Source of the DNA: Hyunsoonleella flava
GTDB lineage: Bacteria > Bacteroidota > Bacteroidia > Flavobacteriales > Flavobacteriaceae
Direction: 5' to 3'
DNA length: 64,000 bases
NCBI RefSeq assembly: GCF_004310325.1
Contig: NZ_SIRT01000006.1
Span: 124,001-188,000, forward strand
A program made the position numbers and the translations under genes. The stretch's first letter is position 1. Every line of letters starts with the position of its first letter. Positions 37,620-47,462 of this stretch are shown here, piece after piece. Below the pieces are notes generated by a model. That model saw nothing but the letters and a program-made list of their open reading frames with translations, ran no database searches and had not been told where the DNA came from.

Positions 37620-39077
37620 TCACCAAACAAATGTGCCAATCGCACCTGCCTCAAGTGCTGTTGAAATTGGTTTATCAGATACTTTAATGTTAAAGTCTTT
37701 TCTAGTGCCTGTATTATTTAAAACGATTACAACAATGTTTCCATCAGGTGTTTTATATGCTACATTTGGCAGTTCTGAAGATGTGTTTGATTCTATCCGA
37801 ACAGAACCAGGTCTTACATATTTTGCGACATGAGCAATAATGTAGTATGCTACATTTCTAGTAACGTCATTCCCCTGAATAGTTAATGCACCAAGACATT
37901 CTGTACAGCCACCATCGGTATGTGGGTCTTGGTTTGCATCGGCGGCTAAATTCCATTCTAAAATAGTTTTAGACCAATTTCTAGGTGCTCCTACTAGTAG
38001 TTCTCTAGCATGCCATTTTAAAGCATCAGAAAAGGCTTCATTTGCACTAACCCATTGTTCAGAGAAATAAATATTCTTGTCAGGGTGTGCATTATGTACT
38101 AAACTTAAATTATCAATTCTTCCTGCATACAAATGAAACGCAGAACCATCAATAAACGGATTTGCCTGCGCATCGTTCAATACGCTAATTGGGAAATCTG
38201 TTCTGTCTGGATTATGGCCGTAAGCAATAATCTTGGTACTTAAACCAGCAGTTTGAAATGCAGGCCCTAAATGGTTTTTTATAAAATCAGCTTGTGCGGA
38301 AGCTTCCATTACCATACTAGGATTGTTGGTAGCATTTAAAGGCTCGTTTTGCGGTATAATGGCACTTATGGTAATGCCTTCTGAAGCCATTGCCTCAATG
38401 TATTTTATAAAATATGTGGCATAAGCTTCGTAATATTCAGTTCTTAAACTTCCACCAACAGTACTTTGGTTGGTTTTCATCCAAGTAGGTGCAGACCAAG
38501 GTGATGCTGCAATTTTGATGTTAGGATTTATGGCTAAAATCTCTTTTAGAACAGGGATTAAGTTTTCTTTGTCTTTGTTGATTGAGAAGTTAGACATATC
38601 AACATCGGTTTCCCCAGAGGATAAATCGTTGTATGAAAAAGGCGCAACGTCCAAATCTGAAGCACCAATACTTACTCTTAAATAGCTTACGCCAATATTG
38701 TTTTCATCCCATTTAAAAAGTTCATTTAGTAATGTGCTTCTACTTGATGCAGACATATTATTGATATGTAAAGCGCTTCCTCCTGTAAGCGAATATCCAA
38801 AACCATCCATTTCTTGGTAGGTTGTGCCGTCTGAAACATTTATTGAAAAATTAGTATTATCGTTAAATGCTGAAATGCCATTTTCTTGTTTTAAGAATAG
38901 TGCGGATTCATCTGCTCTGGTTAGATAAAAATCAACATCGACTGTTTCCGACATTGGTGGCGCAATGGTATTTAAACTATCATCAATATTCTGACAACTT
39001 TGACAACTAAAGAGTGCGGAAACTAATAGGGTAAGTGCAAAACTCTTATACATTATTTTTATATTTTTAATTTTCAT
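37620..39077 (-). CDS. Second GH30-family glycoside hydrolase lipoprotein
   Basis: 485 aa. Lipobox Cys25 (LFSCQSC); an internal Met9 would give an equally good signal. Family motifs: 'MDGFGYSLTGGSALHI', 'AASPWSAPTWMKTN', acid/base Glu245 (IPQNEPLN), nucleophile Glu340 (YFSEQW). The late 'NWSKTILEWNLAADANQDPHTDGGC' block is typical of the beta-1,3-/beta-1,6-glucan-active GH30 branch in laminarin loci. Together the two GH30s could remove beta-1,6 branches and terminal glucose. Sequence divergence from the neighbour indicates complementary rather than duplicate roles. Confidence 0.9.
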   Translation of the reverse strand: MKIKNIKIMYKSFALTLLVSALFSCQSCQNIDDSLNTIAPPMSETVDVDFYLTRADESALFLKQENGISAFNDNTNFSINVSDGTTYQEMDGFGYSLTGGSALHINNMSASSRSTLLNELFKWDENNIGVSYLRVSIGASDLDVAPFSYNDLSSGETDVDMSNFSINKDKENLIPVLKEILAINPNIKIAASPWSAPTWMKTNQSTVGGSLRTEYYEAYATYFIKYIEAMASEGITISAIIPQNEPLNATNNPSMVMEASAQADFIKNHLGPAFQTAGLSTKIIAYGHNPDRTDFPISVLNDAQANPFIDGSAFHLYAGRIDNLSLVHNAHPDKNIYFSEQWVSANEAFSDALKWHARELLVGAPRNWSKTILEWNLAADANQDPHTDGGCTECLGALTIQGNDVTRNVAYYIIAHVAKYVRPGSVRIESNTSSELPNVAYKTPDGNIVVIVLNNTGTRKDFNIKVSDKPISTALEAGAIGTFVW

Positions 39078-39113
39078 AATTTTTTAAAGCAACTGTTTGT
39101 GGTGGTTTTGGGT

Positions 39114-40868
39114 TTATTGTTGAATAAATTCATAAGTTCCAGATGAAAAATCTGGAGTGATTTCAATATTAACCTGATAATTACCATCAGTTGGAATGTT
39201 TCTAATGTTAGAGCCACCTCCGTTTGTAATATTTCCAGATAATTCTGTAGGGGATTCTGAACCAAAATCATTATCCCAAGGGGAGATAAATTTCATATCA
39301 AAATTACCACTTAAGCCAACTGTAGTTGTGAATTTATAAGGGTGTGAGTAGGTCATTAAAAACTCATTTCTTTCTTCCCATTTTTGATTAATTTCATCCC
39401 AATGAAATAAGAAAATATTATAGTAATTCCACTGCAATTTTGCATTTGCAAAATCAATTGCAAATTTGTAGGCTTGATCTCTTTCAACGTTAATAACATC
39501 GCTGCCAGCTAATAAATTAGGACTTTCACTAACATTAATACCATCGGGTTCTGTTGTTGCGCCTATGTTTTCAGAAGTGGTAAAACTATCTCCAGAACCA
39601 TCAACAGCTGTATTAAGTGTTATTTGGTCACCAGCTTGTAAGGCAATGTAGGTACTGCTTCTAAAAATGTCTCCATCTTTAGTGAGTTCACCAACAAGTG
39701 TATTGTTGATAAATAGATAGAGTGTATTTGGTGTTGCAATTGGTTCTGCGGCATTAGGGTCATCTTCAATAGTGTAATTATATGCGTTTGCAGATAAATC
39801 TAAGGTTACTAATTTTGTTCCTAATTGTTCTGAAGGAATATCTTCAAAATTTACGCCTTGTGCTCCAGCATCCGACTCCATTATAAGGTTGTTGGCAGTA
39901 CCAACGATTCGTTTTAGTAAATAGCCCCAATAGTCGCCATCATTTACATCTGCTCTAAAAAGAAAGCCTCCTGTGCTAACAAGTTGTATGGATGCTTGCC
40001 ACACGCCACCACCAATATATTGTAGCGGTTCATCGCTTCCCCAGCCACCAATAATGGGGCTACCCTTCATATTCCATCGTTCAATTTTGAGTAGGGTGTA
40101 TGTGTTGCTATCTAAATCAATTCTTATTCTGTATTGTCCATCTTCAGTTACGGATATTGGATCACCAGATTTAACTATTTGTCCATCTGCTGAACCACCA
40201 TAAATTAAAGCTGGTAAGGATTGCTCACTGTAAAACTGAAACGTACCACCGGCTGTTAAACTGGTATAAACTTCATGTATGTTTGATGGGTTACCTTCAG
40301 AGTCATTCAAGCGTCTTAAAAGAATTGCTTCAGATAAATTATTTTCATTTTCAGTAGCCGTTCCTGATAGAAATAATCGGTTTGGAATGAGTTCATTTTC
40401 AAAACGTTTAATAGTAATATTGTTTGAATCTTGAGATGTTTTATTGATACTATTTGCAATTACTGCCCATGTTAATTCTACATCGTTGTTTGCAGGATAA
40501 CCAGCAAATGATAAAGCCTCGTCTATAGCTTGGTAAGAAATAGAAGTAGATAGGGCTTTTCCGCTATTTGAAGGAGTTAACTCCAAGATAGGTGTGTCGA
40601 AATTGTTAGAACCCAAGGTGTCTACTACTACTTTATAGGTTACTATAAAATCGGCAGAAGATGTTGCTGCTTCCCAACTAAATGTAATAATATCACTTGG
40701 TGTAGTCTCATCTAATATTACTAAATCGTCACTTGGTAGTGTAATGGATGGATTGGTTAATTCCCATTGTCCTTCAGGTTGTAAATTGTCTTCGGTTACG
40801 CATGCTACTGTTGCTATACTAGCAAAAAGCAAAAACAAAAGATTTTTAAATAACGTTTTCATAATCAA
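39114..40868 (-). CDS. SusE/SusF-like surface starch/glucan-binding lipoprotein
   Basis: 584 aa. Lipobox Cys23 (TVACVTED). The N-terminal SusE-type Ig domain (about 35-150) has 'DIITFSWEAATSSADFIVTY'. Tandem CBM-like sandwich modules follow, recognisable by 'NRLFLSGTATENENN', 'GGGVWQASIQLVSTGGFLFR' and 'YNIFLFHWDEINQKW'. Non-catalytic; such proteins hold polysaccharide at the cell surface next to SusCD. It lies 8 bp after SusD in the SusC-D-E order, as in starch and laminarin systems. Confidence 0.85.
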   Translation of the reverse strand: MIMKTLFKNLLFLLFASIATVACVTEDNLQPEGQWELTNPSITLPSDDLVILDETTPSDIITFSWEAATSSADFIVTYKVVVDTLGSNNFDTPILELTPSNSGKALSTSISYQAIDEALSFAGYPANNDVELTWAVIANSINKTSQDSNNITIKRFENELIPNRLFLSGTATENENNLSEAILLRRLNDSEGNPSNIHEVYTSLTAGGTFQFYSEQSLPALIYGGSADGQIVKSGDPISVTEDGQYRIRIDLDSNTYTLLKIERWNMKGSPIIGGWGSDEPLQYIGGGVWQASIQLVSTGGFLFRADVNDGDYWGYLLKRIVGTANNLIMESDAGAQGVNFEDIPSEQLGTKLVTLDLSANAYNYTIEDDPNAAEPIATPNTLYLFINNTLVGELTKDGDIFRSSTYIALQAGDQITLNTAVDGSGDSFTTSENIGATTEPDGINVSESPNLLAGSDVINVERDQAYKFAIDFANAKLQWNYYNIFLFHWDEINQKWEERNEFLMTYSHPYKFTTTVGLSGNFDMKFISPWDNDFGSESPTELSGNITNGGGSNIRNIPTDGNYQVNIEITPDFSSGTYEFIQQ

Positions 40869-40876
40869 TTTTTTTA

Positions 40877-42343
40877 TTAAGGCTGTAAAGCTGGATTTCT
40901 ATCTAATTCTTGCTGCGGAATTGGTAGGAATATTTTATCTGCTGTCATGTTATAATTAACAGGTGTATTTGTTCTTAAATCAATTTCAACAAGGTTATTC
41001 ATGGTAGAAACTATTTCACCAAAGCGCACTAAATCATCCCACCGTTGTGCTTCTTGAAATAATTCCAAACGGCGTTCTTTTAGAATGATTTGTTTCAGAA
41101 CTGCTTTTGAGCTTTTTTGGTCATCTGTTAAGTCTGGTAGTTCAGCTCTATTTCTTATTCTATTAACTTCGGTTACTGCTTCTTCTAGTTGATTGAGTTC
41201 ATTTAGAGCTTCAGCTTTAAGTAGTACAATATCACCGTATCGTATTAAATACGTGTTATCTGCACTTGCAAAACCACTCGCATTTTTCCATTTGTAACTA
41301 AAAGGTATGGTGCTTCCGGCAGAATTACCCCAATATTCGTCTACCCATTGAACTGACTCAAATAAAATTGAGGCATTTTTTCTAACTATATCTCCAGCAT
41401 CATCAAAAGCTTTAATTAAGTCTTGAGACGGCGTTACAAATTTTCTCCAAGTATCTCCAGATATTGATGGAGGTAGTAAAAGTTGAGGTCCAAAGTTTCC
41501 TTCAACACCTCCCAAATATTGTACTTCGATTATAGACTCGGCATTATTAGGATTGTTCCCATCAAAGAGTTGGCTATATGCTATTAATCGGTAATTGGCA
41601 TCGCTATTTTCTACTTCTATAATATGGTCAAGTACAGCCTGATAATCTGGTGATGGCTGTTGTGCATAAGCCTTGGCTGCCAATGCATGTGCAGCACCTG
41701 AAGTAGCTCTAGCTTTATTTGTACTAGCATCATTTCCATAAGTGTCTGGTAAAAGTGTTGCAGCCAATTCTAAATCACTAGTAATTTGAGCATAAATATC
41801 TGCTACTGGAGATTTAGGAATGTTTACACTTTCAGGCGTGGTAGATTTAATTGTACTTGTAATTAAAGGAACGTCTCCCCATAATTTGGCTAAAGAGAAA
41901 TAATGATAAGACCTTAAAAAATAAGCTTCACCCTTAATTTGATTTCTTCTTTCTTCCGTTAAGGTTGGATCTGAAACATCATCCACACGTTCCAATACAA
42001 CATTAGCTTTTGATATGGCATTGTATAAGTTAGACCAATGTGTAAAAAGTCTAGAATGCGTTGGTGTAATGTTTAAAAAGTCTATAGCAAAAATTTCAGG
42101 GTTATCACCACCAGCGTAATTATTATCAGCACGCATGTCGCTAAATAATATATTATCCCAAACATAGTATTCTGAAGATTGAAACGATTCATAAGCTCCT
42201 ACTAGAGCAGCTTCGATTTGGGTAGTTGTATCGTAAGCATTTGCGCTAGTTTCCTCGGAAATTGGTGTTAAATCTAAAAAGCTTTCGCAGTTTGTAAATA
42301 GAACAAGGCTTAAAATTAATAATGTAGATTTTAATATTTTCAT
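40877..42343 (-). CDS. SusD/RagB-family surface glycan-binding lipoprotein (glucan cassette)
   Basis: 488 aa. Lipobox Cys19 (LFTNCES). SusD features: 'QIKGEAYFLRSYHYFSLAKLWGDVPL' in the TPR core, 'LKERRLELFQEAQRWDDLVRFG' and the final 'IFLPIPQQELDRNPALQP'. It follows its SusC by 16 bp and precedes the SusE-like gene by 8 bp. Confidence 0.95.
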   Translation of the reverse strand: MKILKSTLLILSLVLFTNCESFLDLTPISEETSANAYDTTTQIEAALVGAYESFQSSEYYVWDNILFSDMRADNNYAGGDNPEIFAIDFLNITPTHSRLFTHWSNLYNAISKANVVLERVDDVSDPTLTEERRNQIKGEAYFLRSYHYFSLAKLWGDVPLITSTIKSTTPESVNIPKSPVADIYAQITSDLELAATLLPDTYGNDASTNKARATSGAAHALAAKAYAQQPSPDYQAVLDHIIEVENSDANYRLIAYSQLFDGNNPNNAESIIEVQYLGGVEGNFGPQLLLPPSISGDTWRKFVTPSQDLIKAFDDAGDIVRKNASILFESVQWVDEYWGNSAGSTIPFSYKWKNASGFASADNTYLIRYGDIVLLKAEALNELNQLEEAVTEVNRIRNRAELPDLTDDQKSSKAVLKQIILKERRLELFQEAQRWDDLVRFGEIVSTMNNLVEIDLRTNTPVNYNMTADKIFLPIPQQELDRNPALQP

Positions 42344-42359
42344 TGTTATATTTTTTTAC

Positions 42360-45299
42360 TTAAAATGTTACGCTTAAACCAAAAATGGTTGTTCTCGCTT
42401 GTGGATATGTACCAAAATCGATACCTCTTACTGTGTTACTGCCACCAAAGGCATTTACTTCAGGGTCAAAGCCTGAATAATTTGTAAATGTTAATAGGTT
42501 TTCGCCAGTAACATATAATCGCAATGCACTTATATTTATTTTTTCTAAAGCGCTTTTAGAGAATGAATAGCCAAGTGTAACAGCTTTAACTCTTAAATAA
42601 GATGCGTCTTCTATAAATCTAGTAGATACTCTAGAGTTATCAGAATTACCAAATACAGCTCTAGGTATGGTGGTAATGTCCCCTGGTTGTCTCCATCTAT
42701 TAAGTACAGAAGTAGATTGATTTTTTGGATCAATAAGACCTTCCGTTTCTATTCGCGTTGCATTCAACATATCGTTGCCATAAGACCCTTGTAAGTATAT
42801 CATCAGATTGAAGTTTTTATACCTAAAGTTATTAGTAGCAGAGTAGGTGAAATCTGGATTGGCATCGCCAATTATTACTCTGTCATCAGCAGTTGGAGAA
42901 AATGTAGAAACGCCATTTTTATCAATATAAAATGCACTACCCGTTTCTGGATCTACACCACCGTAAATGTATCCAAATAGTATACCTAAAGGTTCCCCTT
43001 CTCGTATTAATGCAGCTTCTCCACGGCCGCCAGCAATACCACCCTCAAAAACATCAGAATCTACAAGGCTTGTTATTTCGTTTCTATTGAATGAAATATT
43101 GAAGTTAGAATTCCAATTAAAGTTTTCGTTATTAATATTTTCACTATTAATTGCGAATTCAATTCCCTTATTTTCTAATTCACCAATGTTTTGAATAGCA
43201 CTTGTAAAACCTGTTGCGTTTGGAAGTGGTGCGTTATATAACAAATCTTTTGTTCTTTTGATGTAAGCATCTGCGGTTAGGTTGATTTTACTATTGAATA
43301 GAGAAACATCAATACCAATATTAGTTTGGTTAGATTCCTCCCATTTTAATTCTAAATTCTCAATGGAGGATGGAAATGTTCCTGGTTGAATTGTGCCGCC
43401 AATTGGATAATTTGCACCAGAACCTACACGACCAAAAAAGGCATAGTTTTGAATTTGGTCATTACCAACAATACCCCAGCCAGCACGAAGCTTCATGTCG
43501 CTTAATACTTCTGAATTTTTTAGAAAAGATTCTTTTGAAACTCTCCAACCAAGAGAAAATGACGGGAAGTATCCCCAACGTTTATCAGGGCCAAAAACAC
43601 TAGAGCCATCTGCTCTAAAGTTTGCAGTAACTAAGTATTTATCATCATAGCTGTAGTTTAAACGCCCTAAAAATGATGAGTTAGCCTTTTCAGCTTTATC
43701 TGCCGTTGCATTAAATATTTCTGAGCCACCGTTTGGAGTAGTCACTGTAGCACTTGCAAAATTCCGTGTTTCAATAGCACTATTCTCAAACTTATTTTTT
43801 TGGTTAACAGAACCAATTAAGGCTTCAATTTTATGTTTTTTTATCTCGTTGTTATACGATAAGGTGTTCTCAAAAATATAATACGAACTTTTGTTGGTGG
43901 TATTTATAGCTCGACCACCCAAAGCAGAACCAAATCCTGTTCTAAATGGATCTAGGAATGAATCAAACACGCCATTGCTATTATCAACACCAAAGTTTGT
44001 TTTGAATTTAAAGTTTTTTAATAGTTTTACTTCAAAGTATATATTTCCCAGAAATCTTTGACTATTAAACTCCCTGTCTAAACCATCAGTTGAGGCTAAT
44101 GGATTTTCCCAGTTTTGAAATGGATTACTTGTAAATGAACCATCTTCATTAAAAATTCCAATAACCGATGGTGTGGTAAGTGCACCAAGTAAAACACCTC
44201 CTTGGTTAACAGCGTTGTTATCGTTAACATCTACATCACGATATTGCGTGTAAGCAATTCTTGTACCTACTTTCAGCCATTCATTAACTTCTTGGTCAAA
44301 ATTTATCTTAAAATTATAGCGCTCAAGCTCTGAACTTTTTACAATACCTTCTTGATTTATGTAGCCTGCAGATACGTAATAATTGCTGCTATTGTTTCTC
44401 CCAGACATCGCAAGTTGGTAGTTGTGAGATAGTCCATTCTGAAAAATTTCTTGTTGCCAATCTGTATTATTATTAAACCGTTCCCAGTCTGTCGTTTGCC
44501 CAAGCTCTGTCATTAAATCTCTATACTGCTCGCCATTTAAAACAGGTAAAGTATTCCATGCTTGCGATATGCCTAGATATGTATCAAATGTAAATTTAGC
44601 TTTTTCGGTAGTACCACGTTTTGTGGTAATTAAAACTACACCATTAGCTCCTTGAGCTCCGTATATAGCTGCTGAAGACGCATCCTTTAGTACAGAAATA
44701 GCATCTATATCTGCAGGGTTTATAGAACGTGTATCTGTTGTAGGAACACCGTCAACAACATATAAAGGTTCGCTACCAGAAGTTATTGAGTTTGTACCTC
44801 GAATTCTTATATTGAGTCCAGCTGATGGTTTACCAGAATTAGCTAAAACTTCTACCCCAGTGGCCTGTCCTTGCAGAAGTGAGCCAATTTGAGCATTTGA
44901 TCGCTGTTCCAGTACTTCAGATTTTATTTGTGCAACCGAACCAGTGATATCACGCTTTTGTTGGGCGCCATAACCAACAACTACAATCTCTTCTAAAGCT
45001 TCTGCGCTTTCCTCTAAAATAACATTAATAGTTGTTCTGCTATTTATGTTTTCTTCAATAGTTGTCATTCCTACATAACTGAAGACTAAAGTTGACTTCG
45101 AATTTATTTCTGTTGTTAATTGGTAAAAGCCATCAAAATCAGTAGAAGTTCCGTAGGTAGTGTTTTTCACCAAAACAGTAACACCTGGAATGGGTTGACC
45201 ATTTGTATCAGTAACTTGCCCCTTAATTGTTTTTTCTTGTGACAAGCAAATTAATGGTACAAGAAAAATGAGAAAAATTATTTTCTTAGCTGTAATCAT
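42360..45299 (-). CDS. SusC-like TonB-dependent transporter (glucan cassette)
   Basis: 979 aa, complete. Signal peptide 1-20 (ICLSQ), CTD about 26-100 ('GQVTDTNGQPIPGVTVLVKN'), TonB-box region 'LEEIVVVGYGAQQKRDITG', plug 'ISVLKDASSAAIYGAQGANG', barrel ending 'GLSVTF'. First structural gene of the minus-strand cassette. The upstream intergenic region carries a -7-like box and a pair of AATCCA repeats. Confidence 0.96.
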   Translation of the reverse strand: MITAKKIIFLIFLVPLICLSQEKTIKGQVTDTNGQPIPGVTVLVKNTTYGTSTDFDGFYQLTTEINSKSTLVFSYVGMTTIEENINSRTTINVILEESAEALEEIVVVGYGAQQKRDITGSVAQIKSEVLEQRSNAQIGSLLQGQATGVEVLANSGKPSAGLNIRIRGTNSITSGSEPLYVVDGVPTTDTRSINPADIDAISVLKDASSAAIYGAQGANGVVLITTKRGTTEKAKFTFDTYLGISQAWNTLPVLNGEQYRDLMTELGQTTDWERFNNNTDWQQEIFQNGLSHNYQLAMSGRNNSSNYYVSAGYINQEGIVKSSELERYNFKINFDQEVNEWLKVGTRIAYTQYRDVDVNDNNAVNQGGVLLGALTTPSVIGIFNEDGSFTSNPFQNWENPLASTDGLDREFNSQRFLGNIYFEVKLLKNFKFKTNFGVDNSNGVFDSFLDPFRTGFGSALGGRAINTTNKSSYYIFENTLSYNNEIKKHKIEALIGSVNQKNKFENSAIETRNFASATVTTPNGGSEIFNATADKAEKANSSFLGRLNYSYDDKYLVTANFRADGSSVFGPDKRWGYFPSFSLGWRVSKESFLKNSEVLSDMKLRAGWGIVGNDQIQNYAFFGRVGSGANYPIGGTIQPGTFPSSIENLELKWEESNQTNIGIDVSLFNSKINLTADAYIKRTKDLLYNAPLPNATGFTSAIQNIGELENKGIEFAINSENINNENFNWNSNFNISFNRNEITSLVDSDVFEGGIAGGRGEAALIREGEPLGILFGYIYGGVDPETGSAFYIDKNGVSTFSPTADDRVIIGDANPDFTYSATNNFRYKNFNLMIYLQGSYGNDMLNATRIETEGLIDPKNQSTSVLNRWRQPGDITTIPRAVFGNSDNSRVSTRFIEDASYLRVKAVTLGYSFSKSALEKINISALRLYVTGENLLTFTNYSGFDPEVNAFGGSNTVRGIDFGTYPQARTTIFGLSVTF

Positions 45300-45362
45300 T
45301 ATTTATTTAGTTTGTGGTTTAAACGAATTACTACTTGGGTATAGCAATAATTCATCGTGGAA

Positions 45363-45417
45363 CAAAATTACAGTGTCAGAGTTGTTAAAAATGGATTAGG
45401 TATTAAAAAAGTGGATT
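45363..45417 (-). promoter_or_regulatory. Promoter of the glucan susC with AATCCA direct repeats (candidate SusR-type site)
   Basis: Read on the minus strand: TAATTTTG (45370-45363), a perfect TAnnTTTG -7 box, 63 bp before the ATG. Upstream are two direct repeats AATCCA followed by T-runs at 45417-45412 and 45397-45392, period 20 bp, with 21 bp between the nearer one and the -7 box. No TTG -33 box is visible, which fits activator dependence. Confidence 0.5.
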
Positions 45418-45572
45418 TTTTAAGTTGTTTAATTGTTTTAATGTATTGAAAATAAAATACTTAAATTTTATTTGCAACTTTTAAAAAGTAGCTGTTTTGT
45501 GAGTCTTAAGAGTGTAAAACTAAGTTTAAAGAGGCTGAATTCTTATTTTTTGTGCGCAATTTATATGTTTAG

Positions 45573-47216
45573 TTATGATATTTTCTTCACATCATCCTCA
45601 AAAGTATCTCTGTATTTTGCGCTATTTTTAACTTTTACCCTATAATTATAAATAGTGTTAACTGAATAGCGTAGAATTTTTGAAATCTTCGTGCTATTTG
45701 TTATTCCCAATCTGATTAAAGCAAATATTCTTAGTTCTGTATTTAGGCTTTGTTCTTCTTTTAATATTATTTGCTCATCATCTTTAAGAAGGTTATTAAC
45801 TTCATTAACAAAGTTAGGGTATATGTGTAAGAAAGATTTATCGAAATTTTCGTAGAATAGATTAAGTTCGTTGTCAATAAGTTGTTTTGATTTGGTGAGT
45901 TCTAATAATGCTTTTGTTTTATTTGAAACAATATACTTTCTCACCATTTTTCTGTAGGTGTCAAGTTTATTGATGTAATCTGAATAAAGGTTTAAAAAGG
46001 TGCCAATATATTGTTCCTTTATTCTATCGGTATCAGATAGTTCGTTGTAAAGTCTGTTTAAATCAGAATTAGTTAAACTTAACTGTTCATTTAAGTTGTG
46101 TAGTTGTGCATTTGCATCTTTGAGTTGCTTTCTAGCAGCAGACAATTTTTTTATCTGTCTGTATATATATATTATGGTTAACAATAGAAATAATACCAGT
46201 ATGCTGATGAATATTAAAAGCTTTTTTAGTTCTTTTTGTTGCTCTAAATTTCTTTCTTCATAAGCCTTCGATATTACAGATAGTTTATTGGATATATTTA
46301 CAAAGCGTAATCTAGAGTTATATAATTCTGCATCTTCTACAGAGAAGACTATATAGTTATGAGCTCTTTCAATATCTCCTTCCTTAAAAAAAATCATTGC
46401 TAACTCTGTAAGCGAAGCATTATCTTTGATTGATAGTTTTATGTCTGATATAGCAGAACGAATTAAAAATTCTTTTTGTTTTGGAATGTTGTTGTCAAGT
46501 TCAAAAAGTAATGCTCTTTCAAAAGCTACTAAGGAGTATAACGGCGACTCTGGTTCCAAATAATTTAAGCGTTTATTATTAATTTCAAGAGCTTTTTTTA
46601 TTTCGCGCTTGTCTCTAAGTTTCTTTTCTTTAAGTGCTAGTGATTCATCCGAATTTTTCTTTAATTGTTGAAGTAAAGTGTCTTGATAGACATTGTATAA
46701 CCTAGAATACTCCTCTTTGTTGCTCCTAACAGACGCATAAAAATTCAAGCCAGAATAAACTTCTTTAAGGCAATAAAAGTATAAGCTATGCAGGATTTCT
46801 GGAAGGTTTTGTCTTTCAATTTCATTTAAAACATCTATGGCTTCTTTATATCTACCAGATGATACAAGTAATTTGGCTAATTTAAGTTGAACTTTGTTTT
46901 TTAAAACAGAGTCATTTAGTTTATTTGCAATCTCAATATTTTTTTCGATTGATGTAAGTGCTTTGTCAAAACTATATTTTTCATATTCAACTATAATTTC
47001 GTTGTATATAAAATACTTGTTTTCATCTGTGGCTTTATCATTATTAAGTAGTTTTTGTAAGTTTTTAATTCTTATTTCTTTTGCTGCGTCGTAAACACTT
47101 CTTTGTTCCATATTATGCTCAAGGGCAATTAATAAAGAATCAAGTTGTGTTTGAGTAAAGCTTTTTGTAAAACAAAGCATACTTAGAAAAAAGAATAGAT
47201 GAGGTTTCAAAAGCAT
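45573..47216 (-). CDS. SusR-like membrane-anchored transcriptional regulator (TPR, DUF6377, C-terminal HTH)
   Basis: 547 aa. Signal peptide 1-21; periplasmic TPR-like helices about 40-320; one transmembrane helix about 333-352 ('LLIFISILVLFLLLTIIYIY'); coiled coil about 355-400; DUF6377-type cytoplasmic region; C-terminal helix-turn-helix about 490-530 ('ELRIFALIRLGITNSTKIS', 'ILRYSVNTIYNYRVKVK'). This is the layout of Bacteroides SusR, which senses alpha-glucan oligosaccharides in the periplasm and activates sus genes directly. Located just upstream of susC on the same strand with a 273-bp gap. Likely dedicated to the embedded glucan cassette; the ligand is inferred from the GH30 genes. Confidence 0.86.
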   Translation of the reverse strand: MLLKPHLFFFLSMLCFTKSFTQTQLDSLLIALEHNMEQRSVYDAAKEIRIKNLQKLLNNDKATDENKYFIYNEIIVEYEKYSFDKALTSIEKNIEIANKLNDSVLKNKVQLKLAKLLVSSGRYKEAIDVLNEIERQNLPEILHSLYFYCLKEVYSGLNFYASVRSNKEEYSRLYNVYQDTLLQQLKKNSDESLALKEKKLRDKREIKKALEINNKRLNYLEPESPLYSLVAFERALLFELDNNIPKQKEFLIRSAISDIKLSIKDNASLTELAMIFFKEGDIERAHNYIVFSVEDAELYNSRLRFVNISNKLSVISKAYEERNLEQQKELKKLLIFISILVLFLLLTIIYIYRQIKKLSAARKQLKDANAQLHNLNEQLSLTNSDLNRLYNELSDTDRIKEQYIGTFLNLYSDYINKLDTYRKMVRKYIVSNKTKALLELTKSKQLIDNELNLFYENFDKSFLHIYPNFVNEVNNLLKDDEQIILKEEQSLNTELRIFALIRLGITNSTKISKILRYSVNTIYNYRVKVKNSAKYRDTFEDDVKKIS

Positions 47217-47381
47217 TTTTTTAGTAAAAACAAATTTAAATATTTTCAGTAATTCATATACATATGTTTAAATTAGTTGGATTTCTTTTATTAACCATAT
47301 ATATGTCAATTTACAAATAATAATATATTTAAATAAGAATTAAATTTTGACATTTTAATACTATAAATTTAAAACTAAATC

Positions 47382-47426
47382 CAGTATAGTACAGGATAGG
47401 TCTCATGCTTATATGTTTTAAGTTTA
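47382..47426 (+). promoter_or_regulatory. Tandem CAGGATAG operator and -7 box upstream of GH43-GH3-GH105 (site F)
   Basis: CAGTATAG (47382-47389) and CAGGATAG (47392-47399), then 19 bp to TAAGTTTA (47419-47426). The leader is short: the ATG follows 36 bp later. The site lies in the 246-bp divergent region shared with the SusR-like gene but points toward GH43. Confidence 0.72.
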
Positions 47427-47462
47427 GCCACTATACATTTATCATATTATATTAAGGTTAGA

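Noticed and set aside
45300-45572. Search for a CAGGATAG operator in front of the minus-strand susC
   Set aside because: Neither strand contains the tandem repeat here. The region instead has AATCCA repeats, so the two regulons appear separate.
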